Shown here in pieces: positions 53,956 to 64,000 of a stretch of 64,000 nt of DNA (position 1 is its first letter; the number at the start of each line of letters is the position of its first letter). A program made the position numbers and the translations under genes. The notes beneath the pieces are model-generated. The model did no database searches and was not told the DNA's origin. It was given only the letters and a program-made list of their open reading frames with translations. Source of the stretch: Aspidiotus rigidus (taxonomy: Eukaryota; Arthropoda; Insecta; Hemiptera; Diaspididae); NCBI GenBank assembly GCA_035079385.1, contig JAVHKY010000074.1, forward strand, positions 2,089,433 through 2,153,432, in the 5' to 3' direction.

Positions 53956-55015
53956 TTAATAGGTATAAATTAAAATAAATATTAGGAAATAAATAATTAT
54001 TAATTTATTTACAATTGTAATATAAGGTTCTTTAGATGGTTTAGAACCAATAGAAGAAATTAAAATTATTAATTATAGTTAAAACATAAATAAAAATATT
54101 TCTAATTAAAATAAATTTACTATTAAACATTTTTGATTTATTTAAATTTGGTAAAAAAAATTAAAATAATAATAGATTTAAATGTGATTAATAAACCTAA
54201 TACTTTATTATTAATTGAACGTAAAATTGAATAAAAAAATGAAAAATATCATTCTGGTTCATTATGATTAGGAGATTTAAATATTATTATTTGATTAAAA
54301 TTATCTGGATTACTTATTTTTAATGGTATAATTATGTTAATTATTACAAAAATGTATAAAAATAATAATAAAATTATTATTGTATCTTTAAAAATAAATA
54401 AAGGATTTAAATTAATTTGATCTAAATAATTATTTAAATTTAAAGGATTTGATGATTTATTAATATGTAAAATAATTAAATGAATAATTGAAAATATTAA
54501 GAATATAATAGCTAAAATAAAATGGATTGAAAAAAATTGATTAATTAAAATATTATTAATAAATCGATTACCTCAAATTAAATATATTAATTTATTACCA
54601 ATTAATGGAATGACAACAATAAAATTAGTAATAACTATTCTTGCTTAATAAGATATTTGTCTTCAAACAAGAGGATAGCCTAAAAAAGAAATTCCAGAAT
54701 ATCATATTTCAAAATTTATGAAATTTTTATAAATAATTAATCTACGTAATATGTGTAAAAAAATTGAAATAAAAATTATTGATGTTAAATTTCTATGGAA
54801 AAAACAAAATATTCATCCATAATTTAAATTGTAAAAGATTATACATGAGTTAATAAATATATCAATTGAATATGAAAAATGATTTATTGAAATGAAAAAT
54901 CCAATAAAAATTTATATTAATATAATTAATATAATTAATGATCCAATATTTCATATAATATTTAAATTTGTAGATATTTTAATTAAAAATATTTTCATAA
55001 AATTTTTCAAATTTA
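53955..55015 (-). pseudogene. cytb: Nuclear copy of mitochondrial cytb
   Basis: Read with the invertebrate mitochondrial code, the minus strand gives recognisable cytochrome b. The N-terminal part is near 54840-55000 (LNYGWIFCFFHSNLTS), then WYSGISFLGYPLVWRQISY, NPLNLNNYLDQINLNPLFIF and NEPEWYFSFFYSILRSI. The C-terminal SSIGSKPSKEPYI lies near 54030-54060. There is a stop after QISY, another near the N-terminus, and a frameshift before the C-terminal part. Composition is extremely AT-rich, as in insect mitochondria. It is non-functional in the nucleus. Confidence 0.9.
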
Positions 55016-55019
55016 AATT

Positions 55020-55335
55020 TTAATTAAAATTTATATTCAACATATATATTAATATTAATAATAAAATTAATAATAATAAATTGAAAAAAAAAATTTTTGA
55101 AGAAATTTTTTAAAAAAAATATATTGTATAATTGATTTTTTTATATTTAAATTTGAATATTAAATTAATGAAAATTATTATTTTTAATAAATAAATATTT
55201 AATTGTTTTATTTTAGTATAAAATGAATAATTTATTATTAAAATAATTGATAAATTGGAAAAATTTATTATAATAATAAATAATATAATTAATAAGTTTA
55301 TTTCTATAATTAATAATTATTAAATGATGTACAAA
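55020..55335 (-). pseudogene. nad6: Nuclear copy of mitochondrial nad6, partial
   Basis: The minus frame just upstream of cytb is hydrophobic (LLIIEINLLIILFIIIINFS; YSFYTKIKQLNIYLLK), with one stop towards its 3' end. The identity rests mainly on position, since nad6 precedes cytb on the same strand in insect mitochondria, and on composition, because nad6 is poorly conserved. Confidence 0.6.
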
Positions 55336-55374
55336 ATCATTATTTAATTAATTAAAATTTTAGTAATTTTTTTT

Positions 55375-56046
55375 TTAATTATAATAATTTTAATTATTGA
55401 AATTAAATGAATTATTAATTCAAACTCATTTACATTTGATTATTTATATATAAAGAAAATATTTTATTTTGATAAATTGAATTTATCATTTTTAATTATA
55501 GTATTAATAATTAGAGTTTTAATTATTTATTATAATTATATTCACTTAAGTAATAATAATTATTCATATTTAATTATAATATTTGTTTTTACAATAATTA
55601 TATTAATTTCTAGATTAAACCTAATAATAATAATTTTTTGATGAGATTTATTAGGCCCAATATCTTTTTTATAAATTATTTATTATAATAATTATGTTAT
55701 TATAAAGTCAAGTATATTAGTAATGTTATTTCATCTATTAGGGGATATTTTAATTTTAATAATAATTTTTTATTTTTTTATTTATTCTAAAAATAATTTA
55801 ATATTCAATTTTAATATTAATATTAATCATTTATTTATATTTTGTTTTTTTATAAAAAGATCTCAATTTCCTTCAAATTTATGATTGACAAAAGCATTGC
55901 TCCTTTACCTATTTCTTCATTAGTTCATTCATCGACATTAGTCACTGTTGGAGTATATTTTATTTTTCGTTATTTAAATTATTTAGATTTAAAATGAGTT
56001 GAGTATTATTTAATAATTAGAAATGTTTATTATAGAATTTTTATAG
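55375..56046 (+). pseudogene. nad5: Nuclear copy of mitochondrial nad5, partial
   Basis: On the plus strand, using the invertebrate mitochondrial code: NLIIIIFWWDLLGPISFL matches the nad5 core (compare GWDGLGLVS), with TGA for both Trp. Then come LLGDILILI and KSSQFPSNLW. After a frameshift near 55905 it reads ISSLVHSSTLVTVGVYF, a highly conserved nad5 block. The sequence ends near 56046 in the middle of the gene. Its start lies about 40 bases from the start of nad6 on the other strand, an arrangement not found in the ancestral insect order. Confidence 0.85.
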
Positions 56047-56052
56047 ACAGGG

Positions 56053-56158
56053 AAAACAGTCGTACAGGTAAGTACGAGGACGACGAGTCACGGGACGTCA
56101 GGAACTGCTCAGCAAGGCGGGGCCGGGGCAGTGACTAGAGACCCTACACACTCTGACA
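56053..56158 (+). repeat. Right copy of the repeat flanking the mitochondrial insertion
   Basis: Partner of 53783-53886, about 105 bp with small indels, ending CTCTGACA in both. Confidence 0.75.
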
Positions 56159-58104
56159 GATTTGCTTCGGCGAGCTATTTTCGAAATCAATCAAGTTGCT
56201 CCACTGAGAATTTGGAGATACGAGCGAACTATTTGGGATATAACCGTTGTCACTAATAGGAGAAAGCAGAGCGTCGTCTGAAAAGCCGGTTGGAGGCATT
56301 ACACCAGATCTCTGTCAAGCCTGTGGTTACGATCTGGTGATGGAACCTAGTACGGAAGCTGGAGAGTAATCTCCCGTAAAATCCATCCTTCTCCATTACA
56401 GGAAATCACTGTGCGTAAAAAGAAACACCCGTCATCTAGTGACTCCGTCAATGGACAGTTAGTGTGGACCAGAGTGGTCTGAGTCTGGAAGCTGCACTAA
56501 GTTGGACTTCTCTTCCCTACTAAAATACCAATGGAAGGATGGATAGAACTAGAGGGCTCATCTTGATGCACGTTTTCTACAATTCTGGCTGAAAACATAT
56601 CATGTATACAATAATCAAAAAATGATGTTATCAAAAGCGCCACTGGCTGCTCACGCGGCACTAGATCAAATATTATTTTTTTTTTTTTTTCCAACGTCAA
56701 ACTTACGAAAAACACCGTTTAAATACGCGTGTCCACGCTTCAAAACAAACCGAAATTCCCTTTGCACAATACAAAATATCCTTGCGGAATCACACCGTTC
56801 CTAAAACGAAAACGTGATTTGCATCGGTGAAAACTCGTCACTCACCGTCATTAATTATGCAAACTTTATTTTCGGTAATAAACGCTATGCTTCTTCTCGC
56901 CAGAATTACGAATCTTAATGTGATTCAAATTTGAATGCGGCAATCATGCCTTAGTTATTGTACATGAGTAACAAGAAAGATAGTGCTTTTGTTCAGTATC
57001 GCGTGTTACAGCAGGAGGGGGGAAAATGAATAAATATACTTCTTTGTACGAGTATAACACAATTGTGGCCTACTGGAATTATTCCCCTCGAAATAAACTC
57101 ACGAAAGAAATTCCGCGAAATGAGACACAATCTTGCGGATAGAACGTCAAATCCAGAAGAAACAATGGAAGAGGCGGTATACAATCTGTGTCGAGTTTGC
57201 GGTATCTCTTTTTATTTTTTTTGTATCTCTCCGTGGACAGCCCTTAGCGAAGACATTTGCATTAGGCCTACTCTTCTTCTAGTATCACTCGACCGAATCG
57301 CCTGCAACATATTTGCGTTCAATCTAATTTAATTCACGTAAATTGAATACTTTTTCAAAATTAGGAGACTGCAGATTATATCGAGGGTATATACGTGAAT
57401 CTTACCGCTGTGCACAGGGAAAAAAAAGTTTGCTTTACTTGAGATCGCGGGATCCCAAGTAGTTTTCTACCCCGGTTCTATTTGCGAAGGGGAAAACGAG
57501 AAATTTAAACGAGTTCGATTACGACAGGTCTTGAATTTTAAATTGATATATGATGGAATGAAGATAATTGAGTGGGGAAAAAATATAACCCACGATGTCA
57601 CCAGAAGGGAAGCATCGCGAAGCAATGAAATTTTAAGGCCATTTTCATATTCTTGGGCAATTGATTTTCCAACCCTTCTTCGACAGCTTCACTCATCCGT
57701 CGCCGTTCGAGGAAATGAGTTTTCACGAGTCGCCTTTTCTTGATAAAAATTGGCAAAAAATGAGAGAAAAAATAGGAATATAGGCTTCAATGCCATCGTG
57801 GTCTCACTTAACGATAAATTAATGTTTCTGAAATTGTTTTTTAATTGAGGTCGTAGCGTTTGTACTAGAAGGAAATGAAAGATTTTTTCATAGAACCGTG
57901 ACCGGAATATTAGCCTATGTGGAATGCAGTGTTGGTATATATTTTTATTCAGACACTGATATTTTCTTGTACACAAAGCTGAGATCTGGTGAGCGCTTGA
58001 TTTGGTTTGAAAGGGGTGTCCTGATTAGACAAATCAGCAACTGGAATATATGTATTCTAGTTGATTGTCACAATCGTTCTCAATTCGCAATATGCATACC
58101 CCTC
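56159..58104. other. No supported gene
   Basis: Frames up to about 95 codons without motifs. Confidence 0.4.
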
Positions 58105-58380
58105 TTAGAGGCGAGAGGAGACTTGAACGCTAACTAAATAAAAGTCAGGAATGGTCATTTCATAGACTATCCGCAAAACAACTTTTCTATGTTGGCGGGA
58201 GACTATATTATTGAGCTCAGACAACTCTATCGAACGGTCATTAGTGTCGAAATGTAAAGACTTCTCGTCTTTTACCACTACGACGCTCGGCGATTCTGTA
58301 AAATTTTGACCAATAAAGATAGACGCACCCTGAACCTTATCGTCCATGTAGATTCTAACACTACTCAATGACCCAATAAT
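58105..58380 (-). CDS. Candidate exon, unrecognised
   Basis: No function recognised. An 88-codon minus frame has natural-looking composition (SSVRIYMDDKVQGASIFIG; SPSVVVVKDEKSLHF; DRSIELSELNNIVSR) before a less convincing tail. It may join other minus-strand pieces further upstream: a short ATG frame near 58535 (MGGSKSCTNSDDEL), a frame at 58560-58690 ending at a GTAAGT donor, and the exon at 58878-59037. The joins could not be worked out. It is either a decayed gene or an undetected host gene. Confidence 0.3.
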   Translation of the reverse strand: MIGSLSSVRIYMDDKVQGASIFIGQNFTESPSVVVVKDEKSLHFDTNDRSIELSELNNIVSRQHRKVVLRIVYEMTIPDFYLVSVQVSSRL

Positions 58381-58877
58381 TCAAAACTATTTTGTAATTA
58401 TGTTGAAGAAGCGGAGAATGGGTGGGGCGGAGATATTTTCAGATTTAATTTTCATTTCCCCTTCCTAAAACTCTTGCAATGAACTTTTGAATTATGCAAT
58501 TCGTCATCAGAGTTTGTACAAGACTTTGAACCACCCATGAAAATGAACAGTTACGTCGAAAACACTTGATGGAGACGCCGAACTTACCACAGAAGAACTT
58601 GCTTCACATGAAATTCTGCACGTCGATAAGGAAGAAACAGGATGTGACACCTGTCAATGTCAAAGTTTGCAGTCATTAAGGAGGACCTTTGTTTCATCAT
58701 GAATCCTTTTCATTTTCAAACACTCAAAACAAATAGGAAGAATGCCCTTACGTGCCAGTATTGATTGTTCCGACTCGTTTCCTATTGTTCGGTTTGTAAT
58801 TTTATCATTCTCCTTCATGTAGAAAAAATTCGTTCGTCTCGTCTTCAAATACTGAGCTCACAACTTACAATTACTTC

Positions 58878-59037
58878 GGCAATGCCTTCTTGGCTCAATT
58901 TTTTCTTCTTCGGCCCTGGTTTCTTTCATTTTGTCAATATATTCAAGTTGCGAGGTTACCTTGGCTTTACACAACCGTTTTATTTTCCAAGATGCAACGT
59001 CTTCTTCAATGTTGACTATGTTCAATTATTATTGATT
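58878..59037 (-). CDS. Candidate exon with GTAAGT donor, unrecognised
   Basis: No function recognised. A minus frame opens after a stop near 59037 and reads IEEDVASWKIKRLCKAK, then EYIDKMKETRAEEEKIEPRR and HCRSN, where it meets a GTAAGT donor (58872-58877). It is strongly charged and probably helical. It might be the basic N-terminal segment of a transposon-associated protein, but no database comparison is possible here. No matching acceptor exon was confirmed. Confidence 0.35.
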
Positions 59038-59082
59038 ATGATTCTTCCTGTAGTCCAACGACATGAAATAGCTATTTGTTAG

Positions 59083-60847
59083 AAATGGTGCAAGAGGATT
59101 GTGACCCACCCACCCAGTACAACTCCCACTGTGCATAAAGATGTGGTTACCCGGCACTTTCTGAGGACGTGACGTCACAGCCATACAAGAATGCATAGGT
59201 GTACCCTTTTATGCACGTAGACCACATACTCTACATACTTTAGTAAATGTTTGTGCGAGACCAGGAAATACGTTGTAGTGATCATTGTGAGAAAATGTAG
59301 CAGATAAGAGCATTGGTTTTCGAAATAAAATTATTTCATGTATACCCCAATATTTTCATTCATTGACTTAAATTTACTTCCTCAGCAAAAATTGACAATG
59401 CAAGGAAACGAATACAGCCCTGCATAGGGATGGTGGGTTATAATATTCTTTTCGGAGACCAATTTTTTCAGTTGAAGCTACTTTGTCGTATGGAATGAAG
59501 TATGTTTGAAAAATTTCATCAAGTATTCCAAGATAGAACACATATTAGATAGAGGTAGTGAAGCGGGCTATGGTTTTTCTCATATCGTATTCGTGTTACT
59601 GGAGCTGCGAAATGATTTAGCAAAACTGTAATTAATTTGAATACTTGCCCCAAAACATCCACCATCAAGTATTGTTATAAAACTTTATTTTCAAGAGTAC
59701 GGACTGCACAATAACAAGGTGAGAAAAGAGACATGTTACCTTGAATTTTGAAGAAATAAAAATTACGAGTATGCCAAGATGTAATGCAGTATAAAGGTAC
59801 ATGTGCATCTTAGTAAAGTAGTTGTATCAAATTTATCATTTACAGCACTCTCAAAAGACGTAAAGTCGTTGACCACAAAATTTACAGATAACATTGTAAT
59901 ATTTTGCGATACAACATCCTTAGAAGAAGTGCGATTGCTGATGTCTGATTCTTTCGTTATCCCCAACTTGCTTAAATATTGTATTTTCATTGATCAGTTA
60001 GTAACGTACTCCGTTTCGGGTTCCAGTCCAACTTCTTGTCCGATCAATTTTCGCCTTCGGTTGCAAATATTTTGGAAACGACGGAAAAGTAGAAAGAATC
60101 GCGTTCCATCTCAACTTTTTCAGAAAATATGAGTCTCCTCATTGGCAACAGACTAAAGTATTCTCTTCCTAGCTCGAAAGTACACACATAATGATCAATT
60201 CCCTCACGAAATTTTGCGAAAATAACACCTACAAGATTCTACTTCTGCATTTGTATACTGAGTACGATACTGCAATGACAGAAATTCACTAAAATTGCTT
60301 TCAGACCGCTCTCAAAAAGCTGAAAACCACTTCAAATTACCCGACCCCCCCCCTCCTGCAATTTGCGCGAGGAGGTCCATTGACGGCGGGACATTGGTAA
60401 AAATTACAAAACGATCGAATGTGAGGAAAATGCATCCCCATGGCGAAGGCTTCGGTGATTACTAACAACTATTGAAAAGAAAATGCAACATATCCAAATT
60501 TTTCTAAATTTTTCATCTTACATATAACCACAGCCCGGATTTTTCGGCACTAAAAATGAAAAATTTCGGCATTTTAAACAAAAACATGCGTTTTCAGTGC
60601 TTTTACAAATTCACGATCAGATTATTCAGTTTACGACCAAAGTTCCGTGATTTTGACCAAAATAAACAATTTTTTGGGATGAAACTCATCAATAAAAAAT
60701 CTTAGCAATTTTTCAATCAAAATTTTTAATTTTTCAACAATGAACTAAAAGTAATATTCAAAAGAAAAAACTGCCCAATTTTCACTACAATTGCTAAATT
60801 TTAAATAAAATTGAGCAAGTTTTGTCTGAGATTTTATAATTTTAAAC
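59083..60847. other. No supported gene
   Basis: Opposing frames at 59763-60132 overlap each other with no motif. Bases 60530-60840 contain repeated TTTTCGGCA/AAATTT phrases. Confidence 0.4.
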
Positions 60848-60904
60848 GATATTCAACGAAAAAGGGTTTTTCAATTGTACAAATCTATTTATTAGTTGCT
60901 TATT

Positions 60905-60942
60905 CAAGAGTACTTTCGGGTGTTATCCCATCATCAGTTGTG
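60905..60942 (-). ncRNA. Hammerhead-like motif, PLE4 inverted left end
   Basis: Minus strand: CTGATGA core, stem II GGG/CCC, GAAA, then GTA. Stem I is ACAA/TTGT with a bulge. It has the canonical core but a stem III of only one pair. Confidence 0.55.
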
Positions 60943-61261
60943 TCGCAACTGGAGAATAAGGCCTTAACCATGAGTTTTTATGGTATAACACTGTGATCTT
61001 ATTGGCTATAACAATGCTGTGTTGTGATTGGTTCACTTCTTAGAAACTTGTTCTTACAATAATATGACATTGTGTTCTTATTGGCTAAAACATACTACTT
61101 TGTGATTGGTTCAATCTATTGTTCTGAATGCTGCGTTTCTATTGGCTATCTGGATTCCTGCCGTCTCATTGGTTGGTAGCGTTCTTCTTCTCTCGTCCAA
61201 TCACCAGGCCGAATAATTTTTCGCTGTCAAATGTGATTACATTGTTCAAGAGGCAGGCTTT

Positions 61262-62569
61262 CTTGCACCCAGACGAAGTATCAGAAACAACGGAGAGCTG
61301 ATTGAGCAACTGGACAAGTTGGAAATCAGGAGTAACAACAAGCTGATATCCTTTGATGTGACTAATATGTTTGGTACCATACTAAAGGAGGAACTTCTCA
61401 CCCCGCTCAAAAGCAACAGATACCATGGGAACCCCGATGGGTCAAAGTACGCCAACATAGTGGAGGAGATATTGAGCCAGAACTACTGCCGCTTCAATAA
61501 CAGGTTCTACAGTCAGGAAAGGGGACTTGCGATGGGATCACCGCTGTCACCAATACTGGCGGAGATATTCATGAATGATATGGAAAACAAGATATTGAAG
61601 GTCAGCAAGTTCAGAAACTCGATCAAACACTGGGCGAGATATGTAGATGATATCCTAATTGTGTGGTCAGGCACTGATAGACAGGTGGATCTATTCCTTT
61701 CAGAAATGAACGCGATGAATGAGAGCATCAAATTCACAGTGGTAAAAGGCAATGAGTCCATCAACTATTTGGACCTTACACTCACAATGGAGAACAATAG
61801 GATAGAATACAAAATCTACAGGAAGCCGACGCATACTGATACCATCATCCCAAATGACTCCTACCACCACCCCAGGCACAAGTTAGCGGTAATCCAAAAC
61901 TACTGCTATCGGGCAATTCCTATCCTCAAGAACAACGAAGAGAAGAGGAAAGAGATCGAGATAGTAAAGCAGATCGCAGAAGCCAATGGCTACCGCAGAT
62001 GTGTGGTGGAGGGAGTCTTTGGGAAAATGGAAACAAAGAAAGGAACCCATGACAGCATAGTGAGAAAGTACTCCGGATCGATACCATATATAGGAAAGTA
62101 CACAAACAAGGTGATAAAGGCGTTCAATGGCTACGATGTGAATGTGGGTATCCAGAATAACCAACCCACGGTGAAGAGAATCAGCAATGACCAGACGGAA
62201 CAAAAGGACAAGGAAAGCTTGAACGGAGTGTACAAGCTCTGTTGTGAACAGTGCGAGGCGATCTATATCGGTGACACTGGGAGAAAGTTTGATATCAGGA
62301 GAAAGGAGCACAAAACGTCGAGGGAGAAAGAAGATGGCAAGTCACTGTTTGGGAAACACTGTAACAAGGAAAACCACGATGGGGAGGGAATATTTGAAGT
62401 CATACACGTAGAGAATCGCACAAAGAGAAGAAAACTCTGGGAACAAATGGAGATTGCAAAAGCCAAGAGGAAGAAAGCCTGCCTCTTGAACAATGTAATC
62501 ACATTTGACAACGAAAAATTATTCGGCCTGGTGATTGGACGAGAGAAGAAGAACGGAACCAACCAATGA
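61262..62569 (+). CDS. PLE4 RT / GIY-YIG protein, 5' truncated, frame intact
   Basis: Encodes the Penelope-like reverse transcriptase from motif A onward, plus the endonuclease. Numbering from the in-frame codon at 61319: SFDVTNMF with D13, AMGSPLSPILAEIF at 71-84, YVDDIL at 108-113. GIY-YIG runs NGVYKLCCEQCEAIYIG (302-318), followed by DTGR and a basic region. No stop or frameshift occurs before the stop at 62567-62569. The frame is open upstream to about 61262 (SIRNNGELIEQLDK), where it joins the inverted left arm, so the fingers are missing. Together with the clean target duplication this indicates a recent insertion. It is from a different subfamily than PLE2/PLE3. Confidence 0.92.
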   Translation, partial: LAPRRSIRNNGELIEQLDKLEIRSNNKLISFDVTNMFGTILKEELLTPLKSNRYHGNPDGSKYANIVEEILSQNYCRFNNRFYSQERGLAMGSPLSPILAEIFMNDMENKILKVSKFRNSIKHWARYVDDILIVWSGTDRQVDLFLSEMNAMNESIKFTVVKGNESINYLDLTLTMENNRIEYKIYRKPTHTDTIIPNDSYHHPRHKLAVIQNYCYRAIPILKNNEEKRKEIEIVKQIAEANGYRRCVVEGVFGKMETKKGTHDSIVRKYSGSIPYIGKYTNKVIKAFNGYDVNVGIQNNQPTVKRISNDQTEQKDKESLNGVYKLCCEQCEAIYIGDTGRKFDIRRKEHKTSREKEDGKSLFGKHCNKENHDGEGIFEVIHVENRTKRRKLWEQMEIAKAKRKKACLLNNVITFDNEKLFGLVIGREKKNGTNQ

Positions 62570-62792
62570 GACGGCAGGAATCCAGATAGCCAATAGAAAC
62601 GCAGCATTTAGACCAATAGATTGAACCAATCACAAAGCAGTATGTTTTAGCCAATAAGAACACAATGTCATATTATTGTAAGAATAAGTTTCTAAGAAGT
62701 GAACCAATCACAACACAGCATTGTAATAGCCAATAAGATCACAGTGTTATACTATAAAAAACTCATGTTAAGGCCTTGTTCTCCAGTTGCGA

Positions 62793-62830
62793 CACAACTG
62801 ATGATGGGATAACACCCGAAAGTACTCTTG
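62793..62830 (+). ncRNA. Hammerhead-like motif, PLE4 right end
   Basis: Exact counterpart of 60905-60942: CTGATGA, GGG/CCC stem II, GAAAGTA. Confidence 0.55.
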
Positions 62831-62927
62831 TATAAGCAACTAATAAAGTAGATTTGTACAATTGATAACCCTTTTTCAATATTAGTGCTCTACTTACACC
62901 TCACTCACTCATTATGAGTTCCTATGA

Positions 62928-63854
62928 TATTCAACGAAATGGTCATTTTTGGCTTTATTCGGCTCTAAACCCCGTTTTTGGCATTTATTCCATTTTCGGC
63001 AAGATGAAGTTTGTTTTACAGGTCCCACTACCCCTAAAATGAACTTCGATCTGGTTTTCAAGCTTCTCGCCCTTAGCAAAACGATTCGACAAATGCCGAG
63101 GAATCCGGGTACTGCATTCAAAATGCATGCTTTTATCTTCCCGATTTTCCAATCTATCTCAATCACTTCTCTAGCGGACTTGCTCAACTGCGCATATGGT
63201 AGGCGATACGACCGAGAGTCAGAGCTATGGCATCGCATTCCATGGTATAACACGTTTTCATATCACCCCCATATAATTTACCTAATGTTTTGTCAACTCT
63301 GTTCAAAACGCGGGAATCTTACTGATAAAACTTCGCTCACAGAAAATACGGCGAGTCCGCTATCTAGGTTTCTAATATATATCTATGCCTGTTGGCTCAT
63401 TGTCGGCGCCTTGATGGACGTGATTAAGTCCATCTTAGTACCGCGAGTAGTAATTTTGAAGGATGATCTAAGTTATATTACAGTAACAATTCCCTGCCTT
63501 TCTCGCCTCACCATACTCTCCTACCCTGAATATTTGCTATTATCAGACTTCAATCTTTTCAATCCATTGTACATTCATTCTCACTTTAACTCCTGCCTCA
63601 TCTCGTTTGTGCTCTTATCTCAAGCAAGAAGTGTTGCCTTTATTCAATTCCAGGGACTCAATGTTGTCATCTTTACACTCTCTTCTCATCATTTCGCAGC
63701 ATCAGATCAAATCATCTCCACAAAACTCTCATCCTTGAATAAAACTATTGTTTTCGTTGACTCTTGTCTCACCCTTCTGAATGATTATAGGTATATAACA
63801 CAAACTGATTACACTACTGAACAGCTATCCTGTTACAAAGATTCTATTACGTGA
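62928..63854 (+). CDS. Unrecognised 300-codon ORF
   Basis: No function recognised. The plus frame is open from 62928 to the stop at 63854, unusually long for this AT content. It has no ATG near its start (first ATG about 63038) and begins inside the PLE4 target duplication, so the true start is unknown. Several hydrophobic stretches (RFLIYIYACWLIVGALMDVI; LISFVLLSQARSVAFI) could be membrane segments, and Cys residues are scattered. A 113-codon frame lies on the opposite strand at 62912-63253. Codon composition is Ser/Leu/Ile/Thr-rich, which can arise from an antisense frame, so coding status is doubtful. Bases 63855-64000 hold nothing else. Confidence 0.35.
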   Translation, partial: YSTKWSFLALFGSKPRFWHLFHFRQDEVCFTGPTTPKMNFDLVFKLLALSKTIRQMPRNPGTAFKMHAFIFPIFQSISITSLADLLNCAYGRRYDRESELWHRIPWYNTFSYHPHIIYLMFCQLCSKRGNLTDKTSLTENTASPLSRFLIYIYACWLIVGALMDVIKSILVPRVVILKDDLSYITVTIPCLSRLTILSYPEYLLLSDFNLFNPLYIHSHFNSCLISFVLLSQARSVAFIQFQGLNVVIFTLSSHHFAASDQIISTKLSSLNKTIVFVDSCLTLLNDYRYITQTDYTTEQLSCYKDSIT

Positions 63855-64000
63855 TTCTCAGATACTTTTCAACGCTGAACACGAATCCGTTGTCCGTTTT
63901 TTGCTAGCACGTCACAATTTTTAGTAATCACGATAAATATTCACGTAATCATAACAAATATTCTCGTCTACTTCCCGCGCGCTGTCGCGGAACGTAACGA

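Larger units (their letters stand above)
60848..62939 (+). mobile_element. PLE4: complete Penelope-like insertion with 14-bp target duplication
   Basis: GATATTCAACGAAA flanks the insertion at 60848-60861 and 62926-62939. The left 60862-61264 is an inverted copy of about 62471-62880, including 3' coding sequence, non-coding sequence and the hammerhead-like motif. The direct copy follows, 5' truncated in the RT domain at 61265. After the right inverted arm there are about 45 unique bases before the duplication. Confidence 0.95.

Noticed and set aside
53955..56046. AT-rich block considered as a genuine organelle or symbiont contig
   Set aside because: Frameshifts, in-frame stops and nuclear-type flanks on both sides show a nuclear copy.
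61883..62607. Minus ORFs opposite PLE4
   Set aside because: Antisense shadows of an intact PLE frame.

Overview
The window looks like an AT-rich, transposon-dense stretch of an arthropod nuclear genome, most likely an insect. The evidence is GT-AG introns, several Penelope-like elements (PLEs) with GIY-YIG domains, mariner/hAT/copia/RTE-type remnants, and a nuclear copy of mitochondrial DNA that only reads with the invertebrate mitochondrial code (TGA = Trp). I cannot name the species. No conserved housekeeping gene was recognised. Most of the long open frames belong to transposable elements.

Layout. 1-5.9 kb: repeat families A, B and D, a pair of unrecognised opposing ORFs (2.9-3.9 kb), hairpin repeats and minisatellites. 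5.9-11 kb: mariner and copia remnants, an acidic terminal exon, PLE1, a deleted hAT, and a PLE terminal repeat nested in another repeat. 11-19 kb: mostly unique DNA with a hAT MITE, a decayed DDE-type gene and a mariner with long inverted repeats. 19.5-31.6 kb: two long copies of family A, a perfect 64-bp palindrome, an RTE-like reverse transcriptase and a large family D copy with a 182-bp tandem array. 31.8-41.6 kb: PLE2, a convincing four-exon gene for a small acidic protein, overlapping small ORFs, decayed genes and PLE3. 43.5-50.2 kb: a PLE remnant, then a fold-back DNA transposon (44300-47104) inserted exactly between AAA and TTT of a dispersed repeat without target duplication, then a three-exon gene fragment with one in-frame stop. 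54-56 kb: mitochondrial insertion (cytb, nad6, nad5). 60.8-62.9 kb: PLE4, complete with a 14-bp target duplication and inverted ends. 62.9-63.9 kb: an unrecognised 300-codon ORF.

Most notable: (1) the Spy-like transposon, whose empty sites can be read in the same window; (2) hammerhead-ribozyme-like motifs in the terminal repeats of the PLEs, most with a palindromic stem III that suggests action as dimers; (3) two spliced, unrecognised genes on the minus strand whose exon phases fit exactly; (4) a zero-loop 64-bp palindrome between 16-bp direct repeats. All were read by eye; no database search was possible.
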